Shown: positions 45,264 through 55,324, counted from the stretch's first letter. The stretch: DNA of 64,000 nt from Gammaproteobacteria bacterium (GCA_023266215.1 JAHFRQ010000005.1:1-64000); one strand, 5' to 3'. Numbers and translations are program-made. The notes: generated from the letters alone by a model not told the origin.

Positions 45264-46673
45264 ATGCGAGGATCAAAAGACGAAGCTAACGAATTTCAAC
45301 AGATTAGGGACGATCTTCTCTCTGGGAACGCAGTGAGACTAAATACCGCTATACGTACTTCTTCCACTTGGGACACGGCGAAAAAAAATTTCTTTATCAA
45401 AACAGTCTTGAGTAATTTACCAGAAGGCTTGAATGATCTACAGAAAATAACCTTACTCAATTTTTTTACGGTAATTCCCCAGAGCAGTATTGATTTCGGC
45501 CCATTATTAAGTTCACAACTATCCAATGATCACTTAGCGAATATAGATCATGCATCGTACGATATTCTATCTAGCTTCACCTTCGTTATTCCAGAAGAGC
45601 CTGGGGAACCGAATTTTACACAGGGGGGATTGTGCCGTTTTTTATATGCAAGTTCGACATTCAAAGAGGTGAGATTGGGTGGCTTGCGTGACATCACGCA
45701 TATTTGTGATCATGATGTTGTTGCCTTCAAGGAATTATCCGAAAAAGAGCAAAAGCGTCGTTTACAAGTCCTTGCAACAGAAAGAAAGAAAAACCCTTTT
45801 CTACCCAATATAGAAACATTAACGCTTGAAAATATGCCGATGTTAGAAATAACGTACTTATTTCCGACATCCCTTCTTAAAGAAATAGAAATCAATATAG
45901 ATAAATGTCCAAAGTGTAAGTTATATTTTATTGATACTGAAAATAATGGTAAAGAGCTACTGGTTAATTCTAGTGCCGATTACAAAATTAAAAAAAATCT
46001 CCTACAGGTCTATTGCGAGCACGCCGCTCAACTATCAGCAAAAGGATTAAATCAAGAAGCTCTTGAAATCTGCGATTACTTGATTGAAAAGCGAGGCGTG
46101 AAAAGCGCACCACTGTATAATTTCCGTGGAGAAATAAAATCGAAGCAATTGAATCATCATGGTGCCTATGCTGATTTCGATATGGCTCATACATTAAATG
46201 ATCCAATCCATCATGCAACCTATCAAAAAAATCGTACAGAAGCTGGTACAGCTGCGCTCCAAAAAATTACTAAATCAGCAGTTTTGAATCAGCTTCAAAT
46301 CAGCTACAGTAAAATGGCAGTACATGGATACAACGCAGTGGATATTTCATTGGGAATACTGATTGGATTGACCGCCTTAACTCTACTCACAGTCAGTATC
46401 GCAGCGCTTGTTGTAAGTCACGGCGCTTCCAGCGTCTTGAGCGCTGGTGGAATTATGGCTGCAAAACATATGTTAGCTTACTCGGGTATGATACTGATGG
46501 GCGCCGCCCTGCTCCTGCTAGCGTCTTTTGCAGCAAAACCATCTCCTATTCTTCTCCGCTCAAAAACTGACTCAAGCAGTATATTCAGTACATTATTCCC
46601 GCCGGCAAAAAAAGAGGAACCGGCAGATCAATCACAGCCTGCGGTTTTATCTGATCATCTGCTGCAAAGCTAG
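45264..46673 (+). CDS. Hypothetical protein with TPR-like region and C-terminal membrane hairpin, 469 aa
   Basis: Unrecognised. Residues 1-245 are soluble and include a leucine-rich-like stretch ([15 protein letters not shown], residues 175-195). Around 245-330 is a TPR-like repeat ([28 protein letters not shown] and [13 protein letters not shown]). Two close hydrophobic helices follow (about 358-385 and 400-425), then a Pro/Glu tail with KKEEPAD. Cytosolic repeats plus a C-terminal membrane hairpin and an acidic tail resemble Dot/Icm effectors that sit in host membranes. It is inserted between ruvA and ruvB in reverse orientation, and its end overlaps ruvA by 27 bases. Confidence 0.78.
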   Translation: MRGSKDEANEFQQIRDDLLSGNAVRLNTAIRTSSTWDTAKKNFFIKTVLSNLPEGLNDLQKITLLNFFTVIPQSSIDFGPLLSSQLSNDHLANIDHASYDILSSFTFVIPEEPGEPNFTQGGLCRFLYASSTFKEVRLGGLRDITHICDHDVVAFKELSEKEQKRRLQVLATERKKNPFLPNIETLTLENMPMLEITYLFPTSLLKEIEINIDKCPKCKLYFIDTENNGKELLVNSSADYKIKKNLLQVYCEHAAQLSAKGLNQEALEICDYLIEKRGVKSAPLYNFRGEIKSKQLNHHGAYADFDMAHTLNDPIHHATYQKNRTEAGTAALQKITKSAVLNQLQISYSKMAVHGYNAVDISLGILIGLTALTLLTVSIAALVVSHGASSVLSAGGIMAAKHMLAYSGMILMGAALLLLASFAAKPSPILLRSKTDSSSIFSTLFPPAKKEEPADQSQPAVLSDHLLQS

Positions 46674-47225
46674 TTTAATGAGTTGCTCACTATTATGATC
46701 AGGTTTGTGAATTTTTGAAATTGCTTTTTTGGCATCGCTGGGTTTATAGCCTAATGCAGAAAGCGCGCTTAATGCATCTTGCATTGCTTGATTTAAATCA
46801 ACCGGCAATGTGGTGACTTCCCATTCTGATAATCGATCACGCGTTTCAATCATTAATCTTTCAGCCGTTTTTTTGCCAATGCCCGGAATGCGCATTAACG
46901 TTTCGCAATCTTGTTCTTGAACACATTTTACAAATTGATCCGCTGTAATGCCTGACAAAATAGTCATCGCTAATTTGGGACCAACGCCATTGACTTTAAT
47001 TAATGCACGAAATAATTTTCTTTCGCGTTCGGAAATAAATCCAAATAATAACTGTGCATCTTCACGCACAACAAAATGCGTCAGCAAAATAATATTATCG
47101 CCAATATTGGGTAGCTGATAAAAGGTGCTCATGGGAACAAATAGCTCATAACCCAAACCATTCACATCAATGACGAGCGTTGGCGCTTTTTTTTCAAGCA
47201 AGATACCTGAAATGCGAGTGATCAT
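46647..47225 (-). CDS. ruvA: Holliday junction DNA helicase subunit RuvA
   Basis: A 192-residue RuvA with the N-terminal OB fold (MITRISGILLEKKAPTLVIDVNGLGYEL), two helix-hairpin-helix motifs (about 70-130, including LIKVNGVGPKLAMTILSG and LMRIPGIGKKTAERLMIE) and a C-terminal RuvB-binding domain (ALSALGYKPSDAKKAI). It binds four-way junctions and loads RuvB. Its normal neighbours ruvC and ruvB are both displaced by inserted genes. Confidence 0.97.
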   Translation of the reverse strand: MITRISGILLEKKAPTLVIDVNGLGYELFVPMSTFYQLPNIGDNIILLTHFVVREDAQLLFGFISERERKLFRALIKVNGVGPKLAMTILSGITADQFVKCVQEQDCETLMRIPGIGKKTAERLMIETRDRLSEWEVTTLPVDLNQAMQDALSALSALGYKPSDAKKAISKIHKPDHNSEQLIKLALQQMIR

Positions 47226-47295
47226 AAAACGTCCTTTTTATTTTATATTCTGTATTTTACAGAGAAATGAGTAAGAGCGATATTGAAAATCAAAA

Positions 47296-47342
47296 CCAGT
47301 CGACAGATTTGTCGACTGGACGATCGACAAATTTGTCGACTG
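47296..47342. repeat. Paired SalI-site palindromes between hisIE and ruvA
   Basis: First element: arms CCAGTCGACA and TGTCGACTGG around GATT (47296-47319). Second: the 16-base perfect palindrome TCGACAAATTTGTCGA (47324-47339). The 18-base string CGACA(G/A)ATTTGTCGACTG occurs twice at a 24-base period (47301 and 47325). The hairpins could end the his transcript or be a protein site; the T tracts are too short for a classic terminator. Confidence 0.7.
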
Positions 47343-47367
47343 ACTATAACTACTTGAATATATTGAA

Positions 47368-47982
47368 TTAATTTCGCATTTTTAAGACTTTGATGACATC
47401 CGATAAACTCAAATTTCGAGCTTTGAGTAAGACCAATAGATGAAAAAGCAGATCCGCGACTTCCCCGGAGAAATCCGCATCATTTTTTTCAATGGCTGCC
47501 AAAACAACTTCAACACCCTCTTCACCTACTTTTTGAGCGATTCGACTCAAACCCGAATTAAGTAATGTTGTTGTGTAACTATTTTCAGGTCGCAGCTTAT
47601 CTCGATCTGAAATTATTTTTTGGAGTGAGATCATAAACTCCCAGTCTGTTTGATTGGTTTTTTTAAAGCATGATAATTCACCCGTGTGACAAGTGGGGCC
47701 AGCAGGATCCGCGAGAATTAATAAAGCATCGTTGTCGCAATCTGAAGTAATGCTGATTAATTTTAATTTATTATTTGAGGTTTCACCTTTTATCCATAAT
47801 CTATTTTTAGAGCGACTAAAAAAAGTAACAAATTTTGTTTCGATAGTTTGCGCTAACGCTTCTTGATTCATATAACCCAGCATTAAAATTGCACTTGATT
47901 GTGCATCTTGAATGATCACGGGAATTAAACCATTCATTTTATCCCATGCTAAACCAGCAGTATTAAAATTTTTTTCTATCAT
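47368..47982 (-). CDS. hisI: Bifunctional phosphoribosyl-AMP cyclohydrolase / phosphoribosyl-ATP pyrophosphatase
   Basis: HisIE fusion of 204 residues carrying steps 2 and 3 of histidine synthesis. The N-terminal cyclohydrolase domain (about 10-110) has [14 protein letters not shown], the [16 protein letters not shown] motif and zinc ligands [19 protein letters not shown]. The C-terminal HisE helical domain (about 115-204) has [14 protein letters not shown] and [13 protein letters not shown]. It is the last gene of the his operon and overlaps hisF by 4 bases. Order and fusion are as in E. coli. Confidence 0.96.
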   Translation of the reverse strand: MIEKNFNTAGLAWDKMNGLIPVIIQDAQSSAILMLGYMNQEALAQTIETKFVTFFSRSKNRLWIKGETSNNKLKLISITSDCDNDALLILADPAGPTCHTGELSCFKKTNQTDWEFMISLQKIISDRDKLRPENSYTTTLLNSGLSRIAQKVGEEGVEVVLAAIEKNDADFSGEVADLLFHLLVLLKARNLSLSDVIKVLKMRN

Positions 47983-48746
47983 AATCTCATCTCTATTTTA
48001 TTATTGAATAAATATTTTTTTAATGCAGCAATCTCAATGGTATTAGAGTGAAAAACACTGGCCGCCAATGCGCCGTCAATATGACAGGATTGAAACAGAT
48101 CTAGAAAATCTTGAATTTTTCCTGCGCCACCTGATGCAATCAACGGCACGGTTGTTAATTTTCGCATAAAAGTCAATTGTTCAATATCATAGCCTTGTCG
48201 CATGCCATCTTGATTCATGCAGTTTAAAACAATTTCACCTGCACCACGCTGTTGAACTTCAGTAATCCAAGCAGATGTAAGGCGCTCTGTTTTTGTTGAT
48301 TTGTTAATATCACCTGTATATTGAAAAACAAAATATTGATTATTTATTTTTAAGCTATCTATGCCAATAACAATACACTGTCGCCCCAATTTTTCAGATA
48401 GGACATTAATTAAATCAGGATTTTCTAATGCGGGGCTGTTAATTGAAATTTTATCAGCGCCTGCATTTAATATGGCTTCTGCGTCTTTTATTGTTCGAAT
48501 GCCGCCTGCAACACAAAATGGAATATTAATTTTTTGTGCAATTAATTTTATCCATGCAGAGCTTACAGAACGATTATCTGTGCTGGCTGTAATATCATAA
48601 AAAACCAATTCATCTGCACCCGCTTCTGCATAAAATTCTGCGCGCTCCAGAATATCACCCACCACTTCGTGATTTTTAAATTGAACGCCCTTGACCACTT
48701 GTCCATTTTTTACATCTAAACAGGGAATAATGCGTTTGGCTAACAT
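47979..48746 (-). CDS. hisF: Imidazole glycerol phosphate synthase, cyclase subunit
   Basis: A 255-residue TIM-barrel cyclase partner of HisH. The N terminus [20 protein letters not shown] contains the catalytic Asp (about 11), and [11 protein letters not shown] and [18 protein letters not shown] carry the second Asp (about 133). It makes imidazole glycerol phosphate and AICAR from PRFAR and ammonia. Overlaps hisA by 7 bases. Confidence 0.97.
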   Translation of the reverse strand: MLAKRIIPCLDVKNGQVVKGVQFKNHEVVGDILERAEFYAEAGADELVFYDITASTDNRSVSSAWIKLIAQKINIPFCVAGGIRTIKDAEAILNAGADKISINSPALENPDLINVLSEKLGRQCIVIGIDSLKINNQYFVFQYTGDINKSTKTERLTSAWITEVQQRGAGEIVLNCMNQDGMRQGYDIEQLTFMRKLTTVPLIASGGAGKIQDFLDLFQSCHIDGALAASVFHSNTIEIAALKKYLFNNKIEMRL

Positions 48747-49480
48747 GATTTTATCTCGCTCAATGCACTTTTAAGTGAAAATTTATTTTCATACAACGCT
48801 TTTCCAATAATAATTTCAGAGATTGCAATGTCAGATAATTTTTTTAGATCTGTCAATGCGCTGACACCGCCTGATGCCTGAAAGTTCAAATCAGGATATC
48901 GCCTAACACATTCTCTGTATAAATTAATATTAGGACCTTGTAATAATCCGTCACGCATAATATCAGTGCATAATACATGTTTTAAGCCAACATCTTTATA
49001 TTCATCTAATAACTGCCATAAATTTTTTTCAGCAGATTGTTGCCAGCCGTGAATTGACAGCATCGGAAGATTATTAACATCTAATCGAATATCCAATGCC
49101 AATACAATACGATCAGCGCCAAATTGCGCAATCCATTTTTTGGTTGTTTTTACATCTGAAATAGCAATACTACCCAAAATAGCTTTTTGAATTCCCATTT
49201 TAAAAATATGATTTAATTGATCGAGTGTGCGAATACCGCCGCCAACTTGAATTTCCAAATTTGTTTTTGTTGCGATCTGTCTAATAATATCTAAATTCAT
49301 TGATTTTCCAGCTTTGGCACCATCTAAATCAACAATATGTAAAGCCTCTGCACCCTCTGCTTCAAATAATTGTGCCTGCAAAACAGGGTCGCGCTCATAA
49401 ATCGTCACATTTTCATATGAACCCTGTCTTAATCTGACGCATAGCCCAGACTTTAAATCAATGGCTGGATAGATTTTCAT
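48740..49480 (-). CDS. hisA: Phosphoribosyl-formimino-AICAR isomerase HisA
   Basis: TIM-barrel isomerase of 246 residues and a paralogue of HisF. The catalytic Asp lies in [18 protein letters not shown] (about 8), with the second Asp in [16 protein letters not shown] (about 129-131). [15 protein letters not shown] and [13 protein letters not shown] are the phosphate-binding loops. Lies between hisH (6-base gap) and hisF. Confidence 0.96.
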   Translation of the reverse strand: MKIYPAIDLKSGLCVRLRQGSYENVTIYERDPVLQAQLFEAEGAEALHIVDLDGAKAGKSMNLDIIRQIATKTNLEIQVGGGIRTLDQLNHIFKMGIQKAILGSIAISDVKTTKKWIAQFGADRIVLALDIRLDVNNLPMLSIHGWQQSAEKNLWQLLDEYKDVGLKHVLCTDIMRDGLLQGPNINLYRECVRRYPDLNFQASGGVSALTDLKKLSDIAISEIIIGKALYENKFSLKSALSEIKSC

Positions 49481-49486
49481 AGTTAC

Positions 49487-50080
49487 TCACTTAAGATTTA
49501 AAAAGTTTTTTAATAATAACTCGCCCACTTTTCCAGATTTTTCAGGGTGAAATTGTACACCATAAAAATTATTTTTTTGAACAATAGCAGAGAAAGCATT
49601 CCCATAGATGGTTTCAGCAATCGTGAAATCATTAACAACAGCGTTATAGCTATGTACAAAATAAACATAAGCATTATTCTCGATATTTTCAATTATTGGC
49701 GATTTAGAAGATATAATATTAAGTTTGTTCCAGCCCATATGTGGAATAGGTAGTTTAATATCAGCTGAGAAAGATTTCATTTTTTGAGAAAAAATTCCCA
49801 TGCAATCTACATTGCCTTCTTCTGAATGCTCAAATAATATTTGCATACCAGAGCAAATTCCCAAAACGGGCTGCTTAAGCTTGCAAATAGTTTTAATTAA
49901 ATCTAATTTTTCAAGCGATAACATGGCTTGTTTTGCGGTATTTACACCTGGCAAAATAACATAATCAGAGTCGGTAATAATTTTTTTATTCGATGTTAAA
50001 ATTGCTTTTTTGCCCAAGCGCTCTAATGCAAATTCAATTGAAGCAATATTAGTACCACAGCCTTGAACTATAGCTATCAT
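49487..50080 (-). CDS. hisH: Imidazole glycerol phosphate synthase, glutaminase subunit
   Basis: Class I glutamine amidotransferase of 197 residues that supplies ammonia to HisF. The nucleophile Cys lies in PVLGICSGMQILFE (about 78), and the His-Glu pair in GVQFHPEKSG (about 178-180). The N terminus MIAIVQGCGTNIASIEFALE is the usual HisH start. Overlaps hisB by 4 bases. Confidence 0.96.
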   Translation of the reverse strand: MIAIVQGCGTNIASIEFALERLGKKAILTSNKKIITDSDYVILPGVNTAKQAMLSLEKLDLIKTICKLKQPVLGICSGMQILFEHSEEGNVDCMGIFSQKMKSFSADIKLPIPHMGWNKLNIISSKSPIIENIENNAYVYFVHSYNAVVNDFTIAETIYGNAFSAIVQKNNFYGVQFHPEKSGKVGELLLKNFLNLK

Positions 50081-51147
50081 AAAATACCCTTGGTTGTCGG
50101 TATTACTGTATCAATTTTCGCAATTGCTTGTCGCAATGCACGACCTACACATTTAAAAATAGATTCGATCATGTGATGTTCATTTTCGCCTGTAACAGTT
50201 ATATGCAAATTGGCTTTTAGCCCTTCTGAAAAAGATCTAAAAAAATGGGGTACTAATTCAGTTGATAAATCTCCGACTTTTTCTCGATTAAATTGCCCCG
50301 AAAATTTAAAATAAGCTCTTCCTGATAAATCCAAGGCAACTTGCGCTAATGATTCATCCATGGGTAATAAAAATCCGTAGCGCGCAATTCCGCGCTTATC
50401 ACCCAATGCTTTTCTCATTGCTTCGCCCAAAACTATTCCCACATCTTCAATAAGATGATGGTCATCGATGTGAATATCACCGCGTGCATTTAAAATAAGC
50501 TCAATTCCAGCGTGCTTGGCTAATTGTTCTAACATGTGATTAAAAAAATGAATATCTGTATTGATTTTAATGCAATCTTGAGAATCCAAATTTAATATTA
50601 AGTTAATATCGGTTTCATTTGTTTTTCGAGTAATTTCCGCGCATCGTGATTTGGTCAATATTTTTTTCGTGATTGCTTGCCATGCAAAATTATCGTTTGA
50701 ATCTATTTTTATCCCGCAAATTCCCATATTTTCTGCCAATTGCATATCGGTGTTTCGATCACCAATAACATAAGAATTATTTCGATCAATAATTTGATTA
50801 ATTAAATAACTTTCAACTAATTTTAATTTTGGCTTTCTGCATTCGCATTGTTCTTCTGGTTTGTGCGGGCAAATTAAAATGGCCTCAAAAGTAATTCCTT
50901 GAGATTCAAATATCTTGAGCATTAATTGATGCGCTTCTAAAAAGCGTTTCATGGGAAAACTGTCGGTGCCTAAACCATCCTGATTGGTGATAATCACAAA
51001 TATATAACCCATATTTTTAAGTGATCTTAGAGAAGGAATCACATCATGCAGAAAATCCAGCTTATCGATGCTGTCAATTTGAAAATCAGCAGGCTCTTTA
51101 ATTAAAGTGCCATCACGATCAATAAATAATATTTTTTGTTGAGTCAT
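50077..51147 (-). CDS. hisB: Bifunctional histidinol-phosphatase / imidazoleglycerol-phosphate dehydratase
   Basis: A 356-residue fusion as in E. coli. The HAD-type phosphatase domain (1-165) has ILFIDRDGTLI with both catalytic Asp, the IITNQDG motif, and cysteine/histidine zinc ligands in CPHKPEEQCECRKP. The dehydratase domain (170-356) has HFFNHMLEQLAKHAG, DDHHLIEDVGIVLGEA, and the second DxHHxxE-like EHHMIESIFKCVGRAL. It performs two non-consecutive steps. Overlaps hisC and hisH by 4 bases each. Confidence 0.97.
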   Translation of the reverse strand: MTQQKILFIDRDGTLIKEPADFQIDSIDKLDFLHDVIPSLRSLKNMGYIFVIITNQDGLGTDSFPMKRFLEAHQLMLKIFESQGITFEAILICPHKPEEQCECRKPKLKLVESYLINQIIDRNNSYVIGDRNTDMQLAENMGICGIKIDSNDNFAWQAITKKILTKSRCAEITRKTNETDINLILNLDSQDCIKINTDIHFFNHMLEQLAKHAGIELILNARGDIHIDDHHLIEDVGIVLGEAMRKALGDKRGIARYGFLLPMDESLAQVALDLSGRAYFKFSGQFNREKVGDLSTELVPHFFRSFSEGLKANLHITVTGENEHHMIESIFKCVGRALRQAIAKIDTVIPTTKGIL

Positions 51148-52214
51148 ATAACACTCATATTTTTTAAAATAAATAATAGTTTATTATTTTCTTCAGCTAA
51201 TCCAATTGTAATTCGCACGCAATTTTTTAAATTTGGTTTATCGGTCATATTTCGAATAATAACGCCATTTTGACTGAAAATACGCATTAATTCTTCAGCA
51301 TCTTCAACTTCGATTAATAAAAAATTGGCTTCGCTTTCCCAAGTTTTCTTAATATATGAAATAAATGAAAACGCTTTAAATAATCTTATTTTCTCTGATT
51401 TTATTAATTGTATTTGTTCTTTCATATTTATACCATTATTTTTTAATGCGTTAAATAATAGTGCTGAAGTCGTACTTGGAATGGGATATGGCGGTATAAT
51501 TTTTAAAACCCAGTTTACCAATTCAGGTTGCGCTATCATCATGCCACAACGCGCTGCCGCTAATCGATACGCTTTTGAAAAAGTTCTTAAAATAACCAAA
51601 TTATCATATATATTAATATATTTTGATAAGCTTTCTGAATCTGAAAATTCAATATAAGCTTCATCAACTGCTATTATGCACTTATTTTTTAATTGCTTGC
51701 ATAAATTTAAAATACTTTCTGTATTAATAATATTACCTGTTGGATTATTGGGTGAGCATAAAAAAATAATTTTTACTGATGGATTATATTGTGAAAGTAT
51801 TAAATCAGTATTTAATTCAAATTTAGATTCTTTTATAAGGGGTACTTCAATTATTTTTGCACCTTGCAGTTTTGCACAGACAGAATACATTCCAAAAGTT
51901 GGTGGACAAATAATAATGCTGTCTTCATAAGCTGTGCAAAATAATCGAACCAATAAATCAATTATTTCATCACTGCCGCGCGATAAAACAACTTGCTCTG
52001 CGCTAATTTTATAAATTGATGCTATCAGCTTAATTAACTCTTTAGGTTGTTTTTCAGGGTAGCGGTTTAAAATTTCTCCATTTTCAGAAACAAGCGGGTA
52101 AGGCGATTCATTGGCATTTAAAAATATTTTTCCAGTCTTTGCCTCATCGCGCGCTGAGCTATAAGCTGAAAAGCGCTTTAAATCTGATCTCATTAAATTT
52201 TGTATTGTTGACAT
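51144..52214 (-). CDS. hisC: Histidinol-phosphate aminotransferase
   Basis: PLP-dependent class II aminotransferase of 356 residues. Motifs: FLNANESPYPL at the N terminus, LSRGSDEIIDLLVR, SPNNPTGNIINTESI, AVDEAYIEFSD, and the PLP-lysine in LRTFSKAYRLAAARCGM (Lys about 214). The DNA is conspicuously AT-rich: bases 51181-51240 hold 15 G or C of 60, compared with 25 of 60 at 4561-4620 in ptsP. Two spot counts are no substitute for a full GC profile. Confidence 0.96.
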   Translation of the reverse strand: MSTIQNLMRSDLKRFSAYSSARDEAKTGKIFLNANESPYPLVSENGEILNRYPEKQPKELIKLIASIYKISAEQVVLSRGSDEIIDLLVRLFCTAYEDSIIICPPTFGMYSVCAKLQGAKIIEVPLIKESKFELNTDLILSQYNPSVKIIFLCSPNNPTGNIINTESILNLCKQLKNKCIIAVDEAYIEFSDSESLSKYINIYDNLVILRTFSKAYRLAAARCGMMIAQPELVNWVLKIIPPYPIPSTTSALLFNALKNNGINMKEQIQLIKSEKIRLFKAFSFISYIKKTWESEANFLLIEVEDAEELMRIFSQNGVIIRNMTDKPNLKNCVRITIGLAEENNKLLFILKNMSVI

Positions 52215-52232
52215 AATAGTTCACCTATATTT

Positions 52233-53534
52233 CTAAATGTTATTTAATCTTACCGAAACAGCGTATTGATGAGCATCTAAGCCTTCCATCGATGCTAGTT
52301 TTTCAGCATAGGGGCCAATTATTTTTAAACCTGATCGAGTGACTGTTTGAAAATTAATAAACTTCATAAAATCTTTAATTGATAATCCACTATAACTTTT
52401 AGCATAACCGCTTGTTGGCAAAACATGATTAGAACCGGTGACATAATCACCCACCGTTTCTGGTGCAAATTCACCTAAAAATACTGCACCTGAATTTTGA
52501 ATTTGATCGGCATATTGATTTGGATTATCAATTTGCAATATTAAATGTTCTGGCGCATAAATATTACTAATTGAAATGGCTTCTAAAATTGTTTTTGAAA
52601 TAATAATTCTGCCATTTTTTAAAGATTCTATTGCAATATTTTTTCGAGATAATTTTTCAATCTGCGCATTGATTTTCTCAATAACGCGAAGTGCAAAAGA
52701 TTCTGATAAAGCTATTAATATAACTTGGGAATCAATACCGTGTTCTGCCTGTGATAATAAATCGGCTGCGACATAGTCTGGATTTGCATTATCATCTGCA
52801 ATCATTAATAGTTCTGATGGTCCCGCTGGCATATCTATACTGGTTGAAATCATGGCATCCTGTGCAATCTGCTTTTTAGCTTCAGTGACCCATGCATTTC
52901 CAGGTCCAAAAATTTTATCTACTTTGGGAATGCTTTTTGTGCCATAAGCCATTGCTGCAATGGCTTGCGCGCCACCAACTTTATAGACCTTTTCAATACC
53001 GCATAATTTTGCTGCAACCAAAATAGCTGAATTAATTTTTCCCGCTGCATTAGGCGGTGTGCATATTATTTTAAGTGGGCAATTTGCAATTGCAGCAGGT
53101 ATTGCTAGCATTAAAACGGTTGAAACCAGTGGTGCAGAACCACCTGGAATATAAAGCCCAACGCGATCAATTGGACGAGGCCTGATTTCACAGATTACCT
53201 GATTATCGTGTGTTTTAATAATTTTAATAGCAGGTATCTGCGCTAACTGATTTGTTTCAATTTGCTTTTTAGTAAATTTAATAGCCTCAAGATCTTCTGG
53301 ATTAATTTCATTTAAGGCTGCTTCAAATTCATTATCTGTTACTTGAAGAGAATTTAATACGACACCATCAAATTTTTTTGTAAAATTAAATAATGCCTCA
53401 TCGCCCTTCAGCTTTGCTTGATTGAGTATTTCCTGTGTTTTAAATACAAGATTATTTTCCAATGATAATATTGGACGCAATAAGGCTACTTTTTTTTCTG
53501 ACTCAGTTAACTTATTCCAATTGACTATTTTCAT
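52233..53534 (-). CDS. hisD: Histidinol dehydrogenase
   Basis: A 433-residue NAD-dependent zinc enzyme that oxidises histidinol to histidine, the last step. Key regions: [76 protein letters not shown] and the C-terminal [20 protein letters not shown] with metal-binding His. 18-base gap to hisC and 4 to hisG. Confidence 0.97.
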   Translation of the reverse strand: MKIVNWNKLTESEKKVALLRPILSLENNLVFKTQEILNQAKLKGDEALFNFTKKFDGVVLNSLQVTDNEFEAALNEINPEDLEAIKFTKKQIETNQLAQIPAIKIIKTHDNQVICEIRPRPIDRVGLYIPGGSAPLVSTVLMLAIPAAIANCPLKIICTPPNAAGKINSAILVAAKLCGIEKVYKVGGAQAIAAMAYGTKSIPKVDKIFGPGNAWVTEAKKQIAQDAMISTSIDMPAGPSELLMIADDNANPDYVAADLLSQAEHGIDSQVILIALSESFALRVIEKINAQIEKLSRKNIAIESLKNGRIIISKTILEAISISNIYAPEHLILQIDNPNQYADQIQNSGAVFLGEFAPETVGDYVTGSNHVLPTSGYAKSYSGLSIKDFMKFINFQTVTRSGLKIIGPYAEKLASMEGLDAHQYAVSVRLNNI

Positions 53535-53538
53535 ATTA

Positions 53539-54429
53539 TTATTCCATCATTTTTTCAATCGGTAATACTAAAATTGAATTAGCGCCTGCTTGCTTTAATT
53601 TTTCAAGCGTGTTCCAAAAAATACCTTCGGTAGATACCACGTGAACTGCGACTTTATCGTCAACACCTTCTAATGTCATAATCGTAGGTGTTTCACAACC
53701 TGGTAAAATACTTTTAATAGCTTCCAGAGACTCCTTGGGTGCATGAAACATAATATATTTACTATCTTGTGCTTTTAAGACACCGTCAATGCGCCTTTTT
53801 AATAATTCAAAAATAGCTTGTTTTTCAAGATTAAAATTGCTTTTTGTTTTGATTAATACTGCTTGGCTTTGGAGCACTACATCCACTTCTTTTAGATTAT
53901 TTTCAGAAAGTGTTGCGCCGGTTGAAACCAAATCACAAATAGCATCAGCCATGCCAAGGCGGGGCGCAACTTCAACTGAACCTGAAATAGGTATTATCCT
54001 TGCTGTAATATTATTTTTATTGAGATAATTTTTTAATAAATTAGGATAGCTCGTTGCAATCTGACAGCCATTTAAATCTTGAAGAGAATTAAAATTTTTC
54101 TCTTTGGGAAGCGCAATAGAAAGTCGGCATTGACTAAATCCTAGTTTTTTAACACAGCAATAATTTTTTTGCTCATTATTGTCTGATAGTTGCTCGTATA
54201 AAACATTTTCGCCAATAATGCCTAAGTCGCACACATTGCTAATAATTAGGGTTGGAATATCATCATCGCGTACCAATAAGATATCAATCGGTAAGTTTTC
54301 GCAGTGAGCATACAATGTTTTTGGTGTTAATCTTATTTTAAGTCCGCATTGTGACAATAAATTCATGCAGTCATTATTCAGTCTTCCGCTTTTTTGAATT
54401 GCGATTCGGAGTCTGGATTGTGCGTTCAT
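53539..54429 (-). CDS. hisG: ATP phosphoribosyltransferase, long form
   Basis: First committed step, joining ATP and PRPP, normally inhibited by histidine. 296 residues, which is the long HisG type with a C-terminal ACT-like regulatory domain (about 225-296, TIMTLEGVDDKVAVHVVS). The catalytic part has RLRIAIQKSGRLND, ILLVRDDDIPTLI, CDLGIIGENVL and the PRPP loop AICDLVSTGATLSEN. The ATG at 54427-54429 gives the typical N terminus; it lies 56 bases inside the preceding regulator gene, so the two are translationally overlapped. Confidence 0.96.
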   Translation of the reverse strand: MNAQSRLRIAIQKSGRLNNDCMNLLSQCGLKIRLTPKTLYAHCENLPIDILLVRDDDIPTLIISNVCDLGIIGENVLYEQLSDNNEQKNYCCVKKLGFSQCRLSIALPKEKNFNSLQDLNGCQIATSYPNLLKNYLNKNNITARIIPISGSVEVAPRLGMADAICDLVSTGATLSENNLKEVDVVLQSQAVLIKTKSNFNLEKQAIFELLKRRIDGVLKAQDSKYIMFHAPKESLEAIKSILPGCETPTIMTLEGVDDKVAVHVVSTEGIFWNTLEKLKQAGANSILVLPIEKMME

Positions 54430-54715
54430 TTTTTTTCTCAAGTCGTTTGTAAATTAAATTATAACCATCCATTCCCGATAACAAACATCGCGCAACGCGT
54501 CCTATCGTTGTCACGCTAACCCCAGTTTCTTCATAAATCTTTCGATAGGGCTTACCTGCTTTAATAGGTTTAACCACTCTCCAGCGATCCGCCATCGCCT
54601 GAATTTCCATCGGCGTACATAAATCCAATAGAAACTGCTTTGCCTCATCTTCTGATCTAATCACGCTAATTGCTTTATACAGCTCGCTGGTAGAATCCAA
54701 ATGATGCGGTTTCAT
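54374..54715 (-). CDS. TrpR-family regulator of the YerC/YecD type
   Basis: A 113-residue helical repressor of the TrpR superfamily. LFLLDLCTPMEIQAMADRW-like sequence (DLCTPMEIQAMADRWRVVK) and the helix-turn-helix YRKIYEETGVSVTTIGRVARCL are the YerC/YecD hallmarks. The C-terminal tail is basic. I choose the ATG at 54713-54715 with AGGAAGG upstream. It heads the his operon and overlaps hisG, so it is very likely the histidine-responsive repressor of this operon. That is inference from position and family, since no histidine leader peptide is visible. Confidence 0.85.
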   Translation of the reverse strand: MKPHHLDSTSELYKAISVIRSEDEAKQFLLDLCTPMEIQAMADRWRVVKPIKAGKPYRKIYEETGVSVTTIGRVARCLLSGMDGYNLIYKRLEKKNERTIQTPNRNSKKRKTE

Positions 54716-54739
54716 ATGCCTTCCTATGTGATGATGTAA

Positions 54740-54765
54740 TAATGTATTAATGCGATAGTACATTA
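54740..54765. promoter_or_regulatory. Probable operator of the yerC-his operon
   Basis: Inverted repeat TAATGTA (54740-54746) and TACATTA (54759-54765) with a 12-base spacer, 25 bases upstream of the yerC-like start. Further TAATG/CATTA half-sites overlap it. Likely autoregulatory site for the TrpR-family protein. Confidence 0.6.
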
Positions 54766-54811
54766 GTGCATTATAAACTCTAAATTTAAAATGTCAATAG
54801 GTTTTTATAAT

Positions 54812-55297
54812 TTAGGCGATACTGGCTAAAAAAGCCCTATGTTGGCTATGACAAATGGCGATCGCCAAGGCATCCGCGGCATCTGCTTGAACGGGTGCTG
54901 TTAATTTTAATTGCGCTTGGATCATATATTGCACCTGAGATTTGCTCGCAGCACCATAGCCTACCGCAGTTTTTTTAATGGTTCTGGCGCTATATTCTGA
55001 AACCAATAAATTATTTTTCGCAAATGCGATTAAAGCTGCGCCTCTTGCTTGGCCTAATTTTAAAGCAGACTGAACATTGAGCTGCACAAAGACTTCTTCA
55101 ATGGCCGCTTCATCGGGTTTATAAGCGGTAATAAGCTCATTTATATTTTCAAATAAAAAATACAAACGCTCTGGCACAGTCTTGCCTTTGACATGAATAC
55201 AACCATGCGCAATATGCACAACACTGCCTTTTTCAGCTTTAATAACGCCAAAACCCGTTCGAACCGACCCCGGATCAATTCCTAAAATCACTGTCAT
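54812..55297 (-). CDS. ruvC: Holliday junction resolvase RuvC
   Basis: Endonuclease of 161 residues that resolves four-way junctions made accessible by RuvAB. Catalytic acidic residues are in VILGIDPGSVRTGFG (Asp7), EAAIEEVFVQLN (Glu about 68) and the C-terminal QADAADALAIAICH (two Asp, about 139-142). Normally it sits next to ruvA, but here the his operon lies between the two. Confidence 0.97.
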   Translation of the reverse strand: MTVILGIDPGSVRTGFGVIKAEKGSVVHIAHGCIHVKGKTVPERLYFLFENINELITAYKPDEAAIEEVFVQLNVQSALKLGQARGAALIAFAKNNLLVSEYSARTIKKTAVGYGAASKSQVQYMIQAQLKLTAPVQADAADALAIAICHSQHRAFLASIA

Positions 55298-55324
55298 AAC
55301 AAGTCCTTATGAAAAAATGTGCAC

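Noticed and set aside
54716-54811. Histidine leader peptide or attenuator ahead of hisG
   Set aside because: I saw no run of His codons and no alternative hairpins; the regulator gene and palindrome occupy the expected place.
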